DNA of 34,300 nt. Source: an uncultured Ileibacterium sp. GTDB taxonomy: Bacteria; Bacillota; Clostridia; Peptostreptococcales; Anaerovoracaceae. Position numbers and translations under genes: made by a program. Below are positions 1 through 7,390 of this stretch, one piece after another. The notes under the pieces are model-generated. The model made no database searches. It was not told the origin of the DNA and worked only from the letters and a program-made list of their open reading frames with translations. The DNA lies in assembly GCA_902488835.1 (NCBI GenBank), contig CABTXQ010000012.1:1-34300 (forward strand), given 5' to 3'. The stretch's first letter is position 1; each line of letters starts with the position of its first letter.

Positions 1-1
1 A

Positions 2-388
2 ATATATCTTGCGCTTGGTAAAGATGATCCAGTCGTAAAATCAACGGCTATCATGCTTAGGGCAAAGACTTCATATTCATTCATTCAGTGCATATGTCTC
101 GCATTTTTATGTAATCTTTTGGTTTGTCTTGCGGTTTGGATGAGTTTTGGAGCAAAACAAGTAACCGGGAAAATTTTTGCTTCTGCTTTTCCTATTGCTA
201 TTTTTGTCTTTATGAAATTCGAACATATAGTTGCAAACTTTTTTTATTACGCTGAAGGTATCCTAGGAAAGACCGATGTAGCTTTTTCGGATATTATTGT
301 ACATTCACTTATACCTGTAACAATCGGCAATATTCTAGGTGGTTTATTCGTGGGAATAATTTATCATTCAAGCTATAATCGCAATTAA
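2..388 (+). CDS. Formate/nitrite transporter family protein (C-terminal part, cut by window edge)
   Basis: This is the 3' part of a formate/nitrite transporter (FNT) gene; its start lies before the window. The reading frame is open from base 2. The visible protein has hydrophobic helices separated by family-typical segments: a hydrophobic stretch reading NLLVCLAVWMSFGAK, then FPIAIFVFMKFEHIVANFFY, then IPVTIGNILGG near the end. FNT proteins are pentameric inner-membrane channels for small monovalent anions (formate, nitrite, hydrosulfide, lactate). The substrate cannot be told from this fragment. The gene ends on TAA and is followed by a separate promoter and leader for the next gene. I am confident of the family, not of the subfamily. 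Confidence 0.88.
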   Translation: MYLALGKDDPVVKSTAIMLRAKTSYSFIQCICLAFLCNLLVCLAVWMSFGAKQVTGKIFASAFPIAIFVFMKFEHIVANFFYYAEGILGKTDVAFSDIIVHSLIPVTIGNILGGLFVGIIYHSSYNRN

Positions 389-421
389 TAATAAATATTT
401 TAAAAAATTTTCAATACTATC

Positions 422-449
422 TTGCACATTAATTATAATTATGTATAAT
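422..449 (+). promoter_or_regulatory. Predicted sigma-A promoter for the yitT-like gene leader
   Basis: TTGCAC (422-427) and a perfect TATAAT (444-449) are separated by 16 bases. Transcription would start near 456, about 150 bases before the YitT-type gene. The promoter lies upstream of the terminator hairpin at 522-559, so transcripts begun here must pass that hairpin to reach the gene. Confidence 0.6.
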
Positions 450-521
450 GTTGATGTTTTTACTATACCTTATAGATTGAGTATTAACGATAAGTATTAA
501 GTATTAAGCGAAAGCTTTGGT

Positions 522-559
522 CCACGATGCGGGAAATCCCCCTGCTTCGTGGTTTTTTT
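522..559 (+). terminator. Intrinsic terminator inside the leader of the yitT-like gene
   Basis: A 12-pair stem with one internal T-T mismatch (522-533 with 541-552, one G-T pair) is followed by seven T residues (553-559). It could end transcripts of the upstream channel gene, but a good promoter lies between that gene and the hairpin. It may therefore act as an attenuator for the gene at 605. A short GAAA-capped hairpin (506-517) and three AGTATTAA-like repeats (about 479-507) precede it. I could not match the leader to a known riboswitch class. Confidence 0.75.
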
Positions 560-604
560 ACCTTGATATGCAAGGTTTGATTTGTTTATTAAAGGAGTAT
601 TAAA

Positions 605-1456
605 ATGGCAAGACTAATTAAAAACAATTTAATTATATTGATTGGTAATTTAATTTACGCACTTGGTATTGTCCTCTTTATTATTCCGGGTGGTCTTATT
701 ACCGGCGGAACGACAGGCCTAGGTCTTGCCATCCACAATGCGTTCGGTATTGATGTATCCGTTATTATTGGAATATTAATGGTCTTGCTTTTTATTGCCG
801 GATATATTTTCCTTGGGAAAAAATTTGCACTTGGAACCGCTTTAAGCACTTTGTCTTACCCAATATTCCTATTCATATTACAAAAATATTTGAAAGGTTA
901 CACGCTAACAGATGATATATTTATATGCACTATATTTGGCGGATTGTTTCTCGGACTATCAATTGCTTTGATTGTAAGGACTGGAGGAAGTACAGGCGGA
1001 ATCGATATCCCCCTTCTCATATTACAAAAGAAAAAAGGTTTTTCACTTTCAAAGAGCTTATATGTTGTCGACAGCATAATCCTGCTACTTCAGTCTTTCT
1101 TTACACCTAGGCGCGGGATCCTCTACGGAATACTGCTTGTAATTATTTATACATTCACTATAGACAAATTCCTTTCTTCGGGTGAAATTAGAAATGAGCT
1201 TGAGATAATTAGTGATTATCATAGTGAAATAAAAGAAAAGATATTAAAAGATTTGCGTAGAGGAGTGACAGTTTATCACGGAGAGACCGGTATGCTTGGC
1301 AAGAAGATAAACATACTAGTTGTAGTTGTTTCACCAAGAGAAGTATTCTTGGCTGAAAATATAATACTTGGCATAGACCCAGATGCTTTTATTATAAATC
1401 ACAGAGTAATGCATGTTCATGGAAAAGGTTTCAGCAGCGAAAGATCCTCCAATTAG
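605..1456 (+). CDS. YitT family membrane protein (DUF161 + DUF2179)
   Basis: A 283-residue polytopic membrane protein of the YitT family. Hydrophobic segments occupy roughly residues 8-28, 53-72, 76-95, 103-125 and 150-188. A glycine-rich RTGGSTGGIDI motif typical of the family lies at about 125-135. The soluble C-terminal part (about 195-275) is a DUF2179 domain containing RRGVTVYHGETG. The function of the family is not established; transport has been suggested. The start is supported by AAAGGAG (592-598) upstream of the ATG. The gene stands alone behind a promoter-leader-terminator unit, and a paralogue occurs at 13539-14462. It converges on the Nudix gene with only 11 bases between stops. 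Confidence 0.9.
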   Translation: MARLIKNNLIILIGNLIYALGIVLFIIPGGLITGGTTGLGLAIHNAFGIDVSVIIGILMVLLFIAGYIFLGKKFALGTALSTLSYPIFLFILQKYLKGYTLTDDIFICTIFGGLFLGLSIALIVRTGGSTGGIDIPLLILQKKKGFSLSKSLYVVDSIILLLQSFFTPRRGILYGILLVIIYTFTIDKFLSSGEIRNELEIISDYHSEIKEKILKDLRRGVTVYHGETGMLGKKINILVVVVSPREVFLAENIILGIDPDAFIINHRVMHVHGKGFSSERSSN

Positions 1457-1467
1457 CTGAAATTTTA

Positions 1468-2076
1468 TTAAATATTTTCGATAAAATAATAAAGAAGTTT
1501 TGCAGTAAGTCCCCATATTATTTCAGGACTGCTTCTGTAAAAATAGAGTTTTGATTTAAGAGATTTCCATGGATAATCTTTTCCTCCTGGAATTATTTCA
1601 TACGGAAGTTTGTCTCTCTTATCTCTAACAAGGTGGACATCATATATCTCTGGCCTATTTTCTTTGAACCATTTAACAGGCACGGTAAATACAGAGTCAA
1701 CCTCTGATTCTGAAAATGTATTTTTGTAATCAATAATTCTTACCAGATTTGAATAGATCTTTGTACCATATTCGGTCCCCATGACATGAAGTGTATTGAT
1801 AAATTCAACCTGATCATCGCTAAGTATAAGTTCCTCTTTAATTTCCCTTATGGCTGTCTCCTTAGGTGTTTCAAGTCCCTCTATAATTCCTCCCGGGAAA
1901 CATATTTCTCCACCCTGTGGTATATCCATATTTCTTTTTTCAAACAGGATATTTGTTCCATCTTCAGAATCTATCAATGGAATAGCTACTGATGCCTCAA
2001 CTTTTACCATTGGTTCTATAATTTGATAATCTTCTAAACCACTTGTTTTATTTATAATATGATCGCTTGTGACCAT
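1468..2076 (-). CDS. Nudix hydrolase (CoA pyrophosphatase-like)
   Basis: A 202-residue Nudix hydrolase. The Nudix box is intact: G63, E69, then R77-E78-x-x-E81-E82. It is preceded by PQGGEICFPGG, which resembles the GGQ-IAFPGG signature of the CoA-pyrophosphatase branch (NudL/YeaB, NUDT7/8). Such enzymes split nucleoside diphosphates linked to another moiety, here possibly CoA, with Mg2+ bound by the Nudix-box glutamates. The start is an ATG with GAAAGG about nine bases upstream. It lies 128 bases downstream of the radical SAM gene on the same strand and may be the distal gene of the metK operon. Substrate assignment is tentative. Confidence 0.85.
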   Translation of the reverse strand: MVTSDHIINKTSGLEDYQIIEPMVKVEASVAIPLIDSEDGTNILFEKRNMDIPQGGEICFPGGIIEGLETPKETAIREIKEELILSDDQVEFINTLHVMGTEYGTKIYSNLVRIIDYKNTFSESEVDSVFTVPVKWFKENRPEIYDVHLVRDKRDKLPYEIIPGGKDYPWKSLKSKLYFYRSSPEIIWGLTAKLLYYFIENI

Positions 2077-2103
2077 TATAAGTAACCTTTCTCGTTATTT
2101 TTC

Positions 2104-2184
2104 TTATTTAATCTCACAACAAAAGAAATCTCTGAGATTAATATCAACGAATTCTTTTTTACCATTCAAAACTTTTTTATCCAA
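2104..2184 (-). CDS. Possible 26-residue small ORF between the radical SAM and Nudix genes
   Basis: The 128-base gap contains one small open frame beginning TTG, with a weak GTGGAG upstream. It encodes a lysine-rich peptide starting MDKKVLNGKKEF and ending FFCCEIK. The same-strand position and plausible start spacing are the only support; no family is recognised. It may simply be chance. Confidence 0.18.
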   Translation of the reverse strand: MDKKVLNGKKEFVDINLRDFFCCEIK

Positions 2185-2204
2185 TCTTCGCACTCCACTA
2201 TTAT

Positions 2205-3101
2205 TTAATTTATCTTTAATATTGAACCTTCTGAAGACCTTTTGGGTCTCTCATTTAACTTAGATTTGAGGCGTTTTCTTGTGTTCTTTAGCTCTTTAAG
2301 GAGAGCGTCTTTATCTTCCGGAAGTCTTCCATACATCCTGACTACATTTGAAGGATGTAGTCCAAAGAATAAACTATTATCTAGATCAAGATGCTCAATC
2401 AGGATTTCCTCTTCATCAATATACTCACCAATTGTGCTTTGCACGAATCTTCCTGTTCTCATATCCTCATAGATTGGCGAAATAGGCTCTGAGTGAAGCG
2501 TAGTTGTAAATACCAAATAAGGAGTTGTTTCATTTAAGAGATTAGCGGTAGCTTTTGCATTTTGAATAAGCATATTAGGTCCGGCAGCTCCGAGGATTAC
2601 ATTTGCAGCATAGTCTATTCCGGCATTTCTAAGTCTCTTGAGCTCATAATATGCTTCTTCTGAAGTGTATCCCTTATTCATAAGTTTAAGTGCTTCATCA
2701 AGGCCACTCTCAACCCCTATATTGAGCTCATTTATTCCAAGTTCTCTTAGAGATTTAAGCTCTTCATCTGTTTTGTTTTTGATATTCCTAACAGAAGCAT
2801 ACATTGAAATGTTTTCTACCTGCGGAAGGTATTTGTGAACAGCTCCCGCTATGATTTTCAGCCTCCTCGCACTTAATGCGAAAGGATCCCCATTCTCTAG
2901 GAACACCCTTCTAACATTCGGATAGTATTCCCTCGCCTCAGCCAGGTCTTTTTCTATCTGCTCTATCGGCTCAACAGAAAATGGCACATCCTTATACATG
3001 TAACAAAAAGAGCAGCTGTTGTGAGTGCATCCTGTCGTAACCTGTAACAGCAGTGAATTAGCCTCAAAAGGAGGTCTATAAGTTGTTCCTGTGTACTTCA
3101 T
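2205..3101 (-). CDS. Radical SAM protein (B12-independent, COG1032-like)
   Basis: A 298-residue radical SAM enzyme. The iron-sulfur cysteines are C25, C30 and C33 (spacing CX4CX2C, in the context TTGCTHNSCSFCYMYKD), a variant seen in one clostridial subfamily rather than the usual CX3CX2C. Further radical-SAM features are VFLENGDPF, the YASVRN strand and NIGVESG. The enzyme would cleave S-adenosylmethionine to a 5'-deoxyadenosyl radical; the substrate is unknown. The ATG directly follows the stop codon of the flavoprotein gene, so translation is probably coupled. Its place in a SAM-riboswitch operon links its expression to supply of its own cosubstrate. Confidence 0.9.
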   Translation of the reverse strand: MKYTGTTYRPPFEANSLLLQVTTGCTHNSCSFCYMYKDVPFSVEPIEQIEKDLAEAREYYPNVRRVFLENGDPFALSARRLKIIAGAVHKYLPQVENISMYASVRNIKNKTDEELKSLRELGINELNIGVESGLDEALKLMNKGYTSEEAYYELKRLRNAGIDYAANVILGAAGPNMLIQNAKATANLLNETTPYLVFTTTLHSEPISPIYEDMRTGRFVQSTIGEYIDEEEILIEHLDLDNSLFFGLHPSNVVRMYGRLPEDKDALLKELKNTRKRLKSKLNERPKRSSEGSILKIN

Positions 3102-4331
3102 TTAAATCTCCTCATCAATATTAGCTATAGCACCAGTTGCAGCATGTATTCCGCTTACAAACGCGTGTGTTAGATTATATCCCCCGCATGGACCGTCATA
3201 GTCAACCACCTCACCTGTAAAAAAGAGTCCTTTTTCCAGTTTTGACTGATAGAATTCATCCAATTCACTTAAGTCAACTCCTCCAGAAGTGCACTGTGCT
3301 TCGGACCATTTCCTTATATTAATAGGTGTAAAAGTAAGATTATGCAGTAAATTTGAAATGCATTTAAGCTCTTCTATATTAAGCCCTATCTTATCGTCCT
3401 TTATTCCTGATTTTTCAATTATATATCTTGAAATTTCAGGTTTTGTTATTGTAGTAAGTATCCCCTCTGCTGTAAGTCCATATTTTGCCTTTAACTCTAA
3501 AACAGAAAACATGTCTATTCCAGGCGATAAATCAATCACAATCCGAAAATCCTTAAAACTGCAATCATCTGAAAGCCTCATCATCCTTGTCATGTTAAAC
3601 ACTGCAATTCCCGAAATTCCGTATTTTGTAAACTGTATCTCCCCGTCTTCATAGAATACCATTTCCTTGTGTTTATATAGTGATATTCTACCCTTTGCTC
3701 TAACTCCTTGAAGGTGTCTGAATGCTTCTCCGTAGCATTCAACGCCTGAAAGTATAGGAATTGTCTTGATTACCCTGTGCCCGAAATTTCTCGCAAAGCG
3801 GTATCCATCTCCTGTGGCACCAAACATCGGTGCAGCCTTACCGCCAGTCGAAATTATTAAATTCTTTGCATGTATAGTGTTCTCTTTTTTACCTCCATCA
3901 TCGCAGTTTGTAAGTATGTCAATATTAAAGAATTTACTAGATCTATCTTTAGTAACATCTATAACCGTAGATGATATAAGTGTTTCAATTCCATATTTTG
4001 AAATATTAAAATTAAGCATCTCTACAACATCTTTGGCAGATTCCGAAAAAGGATATACTAGTCCATCACTATATGTGCGCGTTATTATCCCAATACTTGT
4101 AAGGAATTTTGACATTGTTCCATATTCACTTGCATTTGTATTTGTAATATTGCACTTTCCGTTTCCAGTTGCCCTGATCTTTCTCGCAAGTGAAGTATTT
4201 TTTTCCAGAATAATTAGAGAGGTATCTGGTTTTAACTGCTTAGCTCTTATTGCAGCAGCTATTCCGGATGCACCCCCTCCAACTATACATATGTCATATA
4301 TATCTCTCGACAAATTGTAATTTGCTATCAT
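3102..4331 (-). CDS. NAD(P)/FAD-dependent oxidoreductase, HI0933/BaiN family
   Basis: A 409-residue flavoprotein of the HI0933-like family (includes YhiN, YtfP and BaiN). The N-terminal FAD-binding motif GGGASG is at residues 18-23. ATGNGKCNITN follows at about 55, and the C-terminal signature (CTSGGVDLSE, then FFTGEVVDYDGPCGGYNLTHAFVSG) closes the FAD site near 350-390. Family members are flavoprotein reductases with mostly unknown physiological substrates; one acts on bile-acid intermediates in gut clostridia, which cannot be inferred here. Its ATG overlaps the metK stop in an ATGA arrangement, showing tight translational coupling. Confidence 0.92.
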   Translation of the reverse strand: MIANYNLSRDIYDICIVGGGASGIAAAIRAKQLKPDTSLIILEKNTSLARKIRATGNGKCNITNTNASEYGTMSKFLTSIGIITRTYSDGLVYPFSESAKDVVEMLNFNISKYGIETLISSTVIDVTKDRSSKFFNIDILTNCDDGGKKENTIHAKNLIISTGGKAAPMFGATGDGYRFARNFGHRVIKTIPILSGVECYGEAFRHLQGVRAKGRISLYKHKEMVFYEDGEIQFTKYGISGIAVFNMTRMMRLSDDCSFKDFRIVIDLSPGIDMFSVLELKAKYGLTAEGILTTITKPEISRYIIEKSGIKDDKIGLNIEELKCISNLLHNLTFTPINIRKWSEAQCTSGGVDLSELDEFYQSKLEKGLFFTGEVVDYDGPCGGYNLTHAFVSGIHAATGAIANIDEEI

Positions 4332-5530
4332 GCGTATTTATTTAACTCTTCTTTTAGCTTTTCTGCCATATCTGTTTCTTCCCATTTTACACCTAGAGTC
4401 GTCCTCCCGAAATGTCCATATGCAGCAAGCTTTCTATATATTGGTTTTCTTAAACCCAGTTTCTTTATTATAGCTGAAGGTCTCATATCGAAATTATTAA
4501 CGATTATTTCAGCAATCTTCTCGTCAGATATAACTCCGGTACCTTCGCTATTTGCAAAAACGGATACCGGTTCAGCAACACCTATTGCATATGCCAGTTC
4601 TACCTCACATTTCTTAGCAATGCCTGCTGCAACTATATTTTTTGCAATATACCTTGCCATATATGCCCCACTCCTATCAACCTTTGTAGGGTCCTTCCCG
4701 GAGAAAGCTCCACCACCGTGCCTTGCATATCCTCCATACGTATCGACAATAATCTTTCTTCCTGTCAGACCAGAGTCCCCCATAGGACCTCCAATTACAA
4801 ATCTTCCTGTTGGATTTACAAGAATTTTAGTACTGTCATCAATATAATCCCTTGCTATCGTGTCCTTTATTACCTTGCTTATTATATCATTTTTGATCTT
4901 TTCCTGAGTGACGTCAGGATTATGCTGTGCAGATATTACAATTGTATCCACTCTTACAGGCTTGCCGTTGTCATACTCTACCGTAACCTGCGTCTTTCCA
5001 TCCGGCCTAAGGTAAGGTAGGGTCTTATTCTTCCTAACCTCTGATAGTTTTAAGGCTAGAACATGTGCTAGTACGATAGGTAAAGGCATTAACTCTTCCG
5101 TCTCATCACATGCATAACCGAACATCATCCCTTGATCTCCTGCGCCTATTTCATAATCATGGTAGTCTTCATCTCTGGACTTTGATTCCATTTTGTATTC
5201 GAGTGATTCATTAACGCCCATGGCTATATCGCCAGACTGTTCCTCCACGCTGACAAGTACAGCACATGTATTCCCATCGAAGCACATTTCTCCTGAATTA
5301 TAGCCTATTTCATTAAGCACTTCTCTAACTATTCCTTCAATATTTACCGTGCACTTAGTTGAAATCTCCCCAAAAACAATAACAAATCCAGTTTTTGCAA
5401 TTGTCTCACAAGCTACTCTTGCATCAGGATCCTCTTTTAATAAAGCGTCAAGAATTGCGTCCGAAATCTGATCACACACCTTGTCCGGATGTCCTTCCGT
5501 CACCGATTCTGAAGTAAAAAATTGTTTCAT
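4328..5530 (-). CDS. metK: S-adenosylmethionine synthetase
   Basis: MetK makes S-adenosylmethionine from methionine and ATP. From the ATG at 5530 the protein has 400 residues, the usual length, and starts with the canonical MK-FFTSESVTEGHPDK block (His14, Asp16). Other signatures are GAGDQGMMFGYA (about 117-128), the GGGAFSGKDPTKVDRSGAY block near 260-280 and the C-terminal GHFGR. An in-frame ATG five codons upstream (5545) exists, but AAAGGA lies six bases before 5530 and homologues start there. Expression is under the SAM-I riboswitch just upstream, giving feedback by the product. It overlaps the next gene by four bases. Confidence 0.98.
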   Translation of the reverse strand: MKQFFTSESVTEGHPDKVCDQISDAILDALLKEDPDARVACETIAKTGFVIVFGEISTKCTVNIEGIVREVLNEIGYNSGEMCFDGNTCAVLVSVEEQSGDIAMGVNESLEYKMESKSRDEDYHDYEIGAGDQGMMFGYACDETEELMPLPIVLAHVLALKLSEVRKNKTLPYLRPDGKTQVTVEYDNGKPVRVDTIVISAQHNPDVTQEKIKNDIISKVIKDTIARDYIDDSTKILVNPTGRFVIGGPMGDSGLTGRKIIVDTYGGYARHGGGAFSGKDPTKVDRSGAYMARYIAKNIVAAGIAKKCEVELAYAIGVAEPVSVFANSEGTGVISDEKIAEIIVNNFDMRPSAIIKKLGLRKPIYRKLAAYGHFGRTTLGVKWEETDMAEKLKEELNKYA

Positions 5531-5591
5531 TTCATATCCTTTCATTCCGTATCCAAAAAATAACTTGATACGAACCTGATAATTTCACTAT

Positions 5592-5618
5592 AAAAAAATC
5601 CCTCCATGGCAGGAGAGA
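5592..5618 (-). terminator. Terminator of the metK SAM-I riboswitch
   Basis: On the minus strand a seven-pair stem (5612-5618 with 5599-5605, one G-T pair) closes a six-base loop and is followed by seven T residues (5598-5592). It sits between the SAM aptamer and the metK start, as expected of the expression platform that stops transcription when SAM is bound. Confidence 0.88.
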
Positions 5619-5631
5619 GTATAGTTGCTTT

Positions 5632-5742
5632 CCTCATCTGCCGGCACAAATTACATATTGCCGCGGGAATTGGCACCTTCAAAGAATCCTTCGTGGTTGC
5701 CGCGAGTTCACAGGGCCCGTCCCTTCCTCGCTCTAAATAAGG
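5632..5742 (-). promoter_or_regulatory. SAM-I (S-box) riboswitch
   Basis: Read on the minus strand, the segment carries the S-box signature: a P1 arm CCTTAT, AGAG, then AGGGACGGGCCC (close to the consensus AGGGA-TGGCCC), CGGCAACC, AAGGTGCCAATTCC and a closing ATGAGG. P1 pairs 5737-5742 with 5632-5637. The aptamer binds S-adenosylmethionine and, with the downstream hairpin, should shut off metK and the coupled flavoprotein and radical SAM genes when SAM is plentiful. Confidence 0.95.
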
Positions 5743-5755
5743 TTCGTATTTTTTA

Positions 5756-5783
5756 ATTATAACTTTTTTGAATTTGCTGTCAA
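5756..5783 (-). promoter_or_regulatory. Predicted promoter of the metK riboswitch operon
   Basis: On the minus strand a perfect TTGACA (5783-5778) and a perfect TATAAT (5761-5756) are separated by 16 bases, ending about 14 bases before the riboswitch P1 helix. This places the transcription start just ahead of the aptamer. Confidence 0.85.
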
Positions 5784-5803
5784 GTTATTAAATGATGTAT
5801 AAT
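5774..5803 (+). promoter_or_regulatory. Predicted promoter for the 424-residue protein gene
   Basis: TTGCTG (5774-5779) and TATAAT (5798-5803) are separated by 18 bases, 24 bases before the ATG at 5827. Its -35 box shares bases with the -35 box of the divergent metK promoter, so the two polymerases would compete for one site. Confidence 0.5.
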
Positions 5804-5826
5804 CTATCAAATATGAGGAGGTCCGA

Positions 5827-7101
5827 ATGAAATTTACTCTATGCGAAGGTAGCTTATCAGAGAATTTTAATATATATAATGAATACAGATTCAAAGAATG
5901 CTACGCAACTAATACCAGACTTATGGGAGTGGTCGCAATGCGTCTTCTATGGGTTTCAAAAACAAATCCGGACAAATATTTACATCAACTAATACATTTG
6001 GATTATTCAGAATATGGAATTGATGAATACTTTGAATTTATTGAAGAAAAAAACAAGGAGATCATACCCATTTATGGAGATAGTCCTGACATGATTTATT
6101 CGTGGAAGAAAATGTCAACATGCCTTGGTGGAAGCGAAAAAAAGATTTCACTTACATATGCTTTAAATTTTATCTGCTCCTCTCTTTTAATCGGGAAAAA
6201 ATATTTCAAATATCATGATAATGATATAAAAAAATTTCAATTATATTCTTTTAAGAGAATTAACTATATGCTTTCATCCCTAGGACTCCCCGATTTTGAA
6301 AATTACGTTATTGATGACTCAGATTATATGTTTTCACTTTTCCCGGTCGATATGACGGCTGTTGAGATAGTCAACTATTTTATTATGCGACTTATAGATA
6401 AGGATTATGATGCAGCAAGCATGCTATCACATCTACCTCCTGATCTATTGGCAAATAATAAACTTTCTAGACTTGGCATATTAACTCTTATGATTAATCG
6501 TTCAGAACTAACAATGAAGTCAAATAAAGAAGGTATAGAGCAATCGGTCTATACCTGTAAATCCCTACTATTAGGTAAGGAATATTATTATTCAATATTA
6601 AATGTTGTAATAAATAAATCATCTTCAAACATCAAATATAAGGTTAGTAATTACAATGTTGAATTTATTAACAGAATATCCACCTTTGAAGCGGCTCTCC
6701 AGTTACGTAAGGTAGAGTATATAACAACTTTTAAAATCAATGGAAATCTTGAAGAATTTGATGCCCGTAAAATGTTTTTTATGTTGAAAGGATTGCCATA
6801 CAGATCTGCTGCGGGTATTTTATACATGATTTACAACAGCAATAATTCACACGTAAAAAGTGAAGAGTACTATATGAATGATGATGTTTATGGTGCCATA
6901 CTTGTTACCGATTATGGTGAAGTTATAGTTATGAGTTCTGATATTACAAGAATAGATATGCTTGAAAAAATTATTATGGCATCCCCTGCTGCGATAAAAA
7001 TTGACTTGCTTGATAGATATAAATTTGAAAACCAGATTTTTCAATCATTCACAAAATCAAGCGGTATGAGTTTTGAAAATTTCTTAGATGAATATGAATA
7101 A
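5827..7101 (+). CDS. Protein of unknown function, 424 residues
   Basis: I do not recognise this family. The start is clear: GAGGAGG lies just before the ATG. The product looks soluble, with no signal peptide or long hydrophobic segment, and is rich in Tyr, Asn, Ser and Lys. The N-terminal half is probably mostly helical (for example MGVVAMRLLWVSK and LTYALNFICSSLLIGKKYFKY). The C-terminal part contains an alternating strand-like stretch, DVYGAILVTDYGEVIVMSS, before a final helix. No nucleotide-binding loop, Cys cluster or catalytic motif is evident. It is monocistronic, divergent from the metK operon, and followed by a hairpin and an AT-rich gap. Confidence 0.8.
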   Translation: MKFTLCEGSLSENFNIYNEYRFKECYATNTRLMGVVAMRLLWVSKTNPDKYLHQLIHLDYSEYGIDEYFEFIEEKNKEIIPIYGDSPDMIYSWKKMSTCLGGSEKKISLTYALNFICSSLLIGKKYFKYHDNDIKKFQLYSFKRINYMLSSLGLPDFENYVIDDSDYMFSLFPVDMTAVEIVNYFIMRLIDKDYDAASMLSHLPPDLLANNKLSRLGILTLMINRSELTMKSNKEGIEQSVYTCKSLLLGKEYYYSILNVVINKSSSNIKYKVSNYNVEFINRISTFEAALQLRKVEYITTFKINGNLEEFDARKMFFMLKGLPYRSAAGILYMIYNSNNSHVKSEEYYMNDDVYGAILVTDYGEVIVMSSDITRIDMLEKIIMASPAAIKIDLLDRYKFENQIFQSFTKSSGMSFENFLDEYE

Positions 7102-7117
7102 TTTTTTCAAAAAATTT

Positions 7118-7146
7118 ACAAGAATTTATTTTATGTAAAATCTTGT
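7118..7146 (+). terminator. Weak hairpin after the 424-residue protein gene
   Basis: Ten bases (7118-7127, ACAAGAATTT) pair with 7137-7146 (AAAATCTTGT) with one mismatch, around a nine-base loop. Only a broken T-tract follows. It is the best candidate for the 3' end of the upstream transcript, but it is AT-rich and weak. Confidence 0.35.
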
Positions 7147-7207
7147 TCGTTTTATAAATATATATTTTCAACAATGTTTTATCTATGTAAAATATAGCTT
7201 CAAAGTT

Positions 7208-7338
7208 TTATCCACAGGTTATCAACCTTTTGTATACTTTTTTATCAACATTTGCATGTTGATAAAATTCGACAAGATAACCCTTTAATTTCAGTCTATT
7301 CAAGTTTTAATATGGATTGTCAATACATTTTATCAACA
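7208..7338 (+). repeat. Cluster of DnaA-box-like 9-mers with an inverted repeat
   Basis: This AT-rich gap holds a perfect DnaA box TTATCCACA (7208-7216) and one-base variants of the TTATCAACA type: 7242-7250, 7330-7338 and, inverted, 7257-7265. A two-base variant, TTATCAACC, lies at 7219-7227. Two of these form a perfect 11-base inverted repeat (7240-7250 and 7257-7267) around a six-base spacer. No replication gene lies nearby, so this is not the usual dnaA-dnaN origin. A DnaA titration site or another regulator's operator is possible. Confidence 0.5.
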
Positions 7339-7390
7339 TATTTATACATATTTTTTTACATATTATGTTCGCATGATAAGGAGGTCAAGT

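Noticed and set aside
480..560. Possible T-box or SAM-type riboswitch before the yitT-like gene.
   Set aside because: No AGGGTGGNACCGCG T-box sequence and no S-box core are present; only the generic promoter-hairpin-terminator layout remains.
3766..4320. A long plus-strand open frame (184 codons) opposite the flavoprotein gene.
   Set aside because: It is an antisense shadow of a clear HI0933-family gene, with no start signal or recognisable product.
7102..7372. Chromosomal replication origin.
   Set aside because: DnaA-box-like sequences are present, but dnaA, dnaN, rpmH or other origin neighbours are absent, and most boxes differ from consensus by at least one base.
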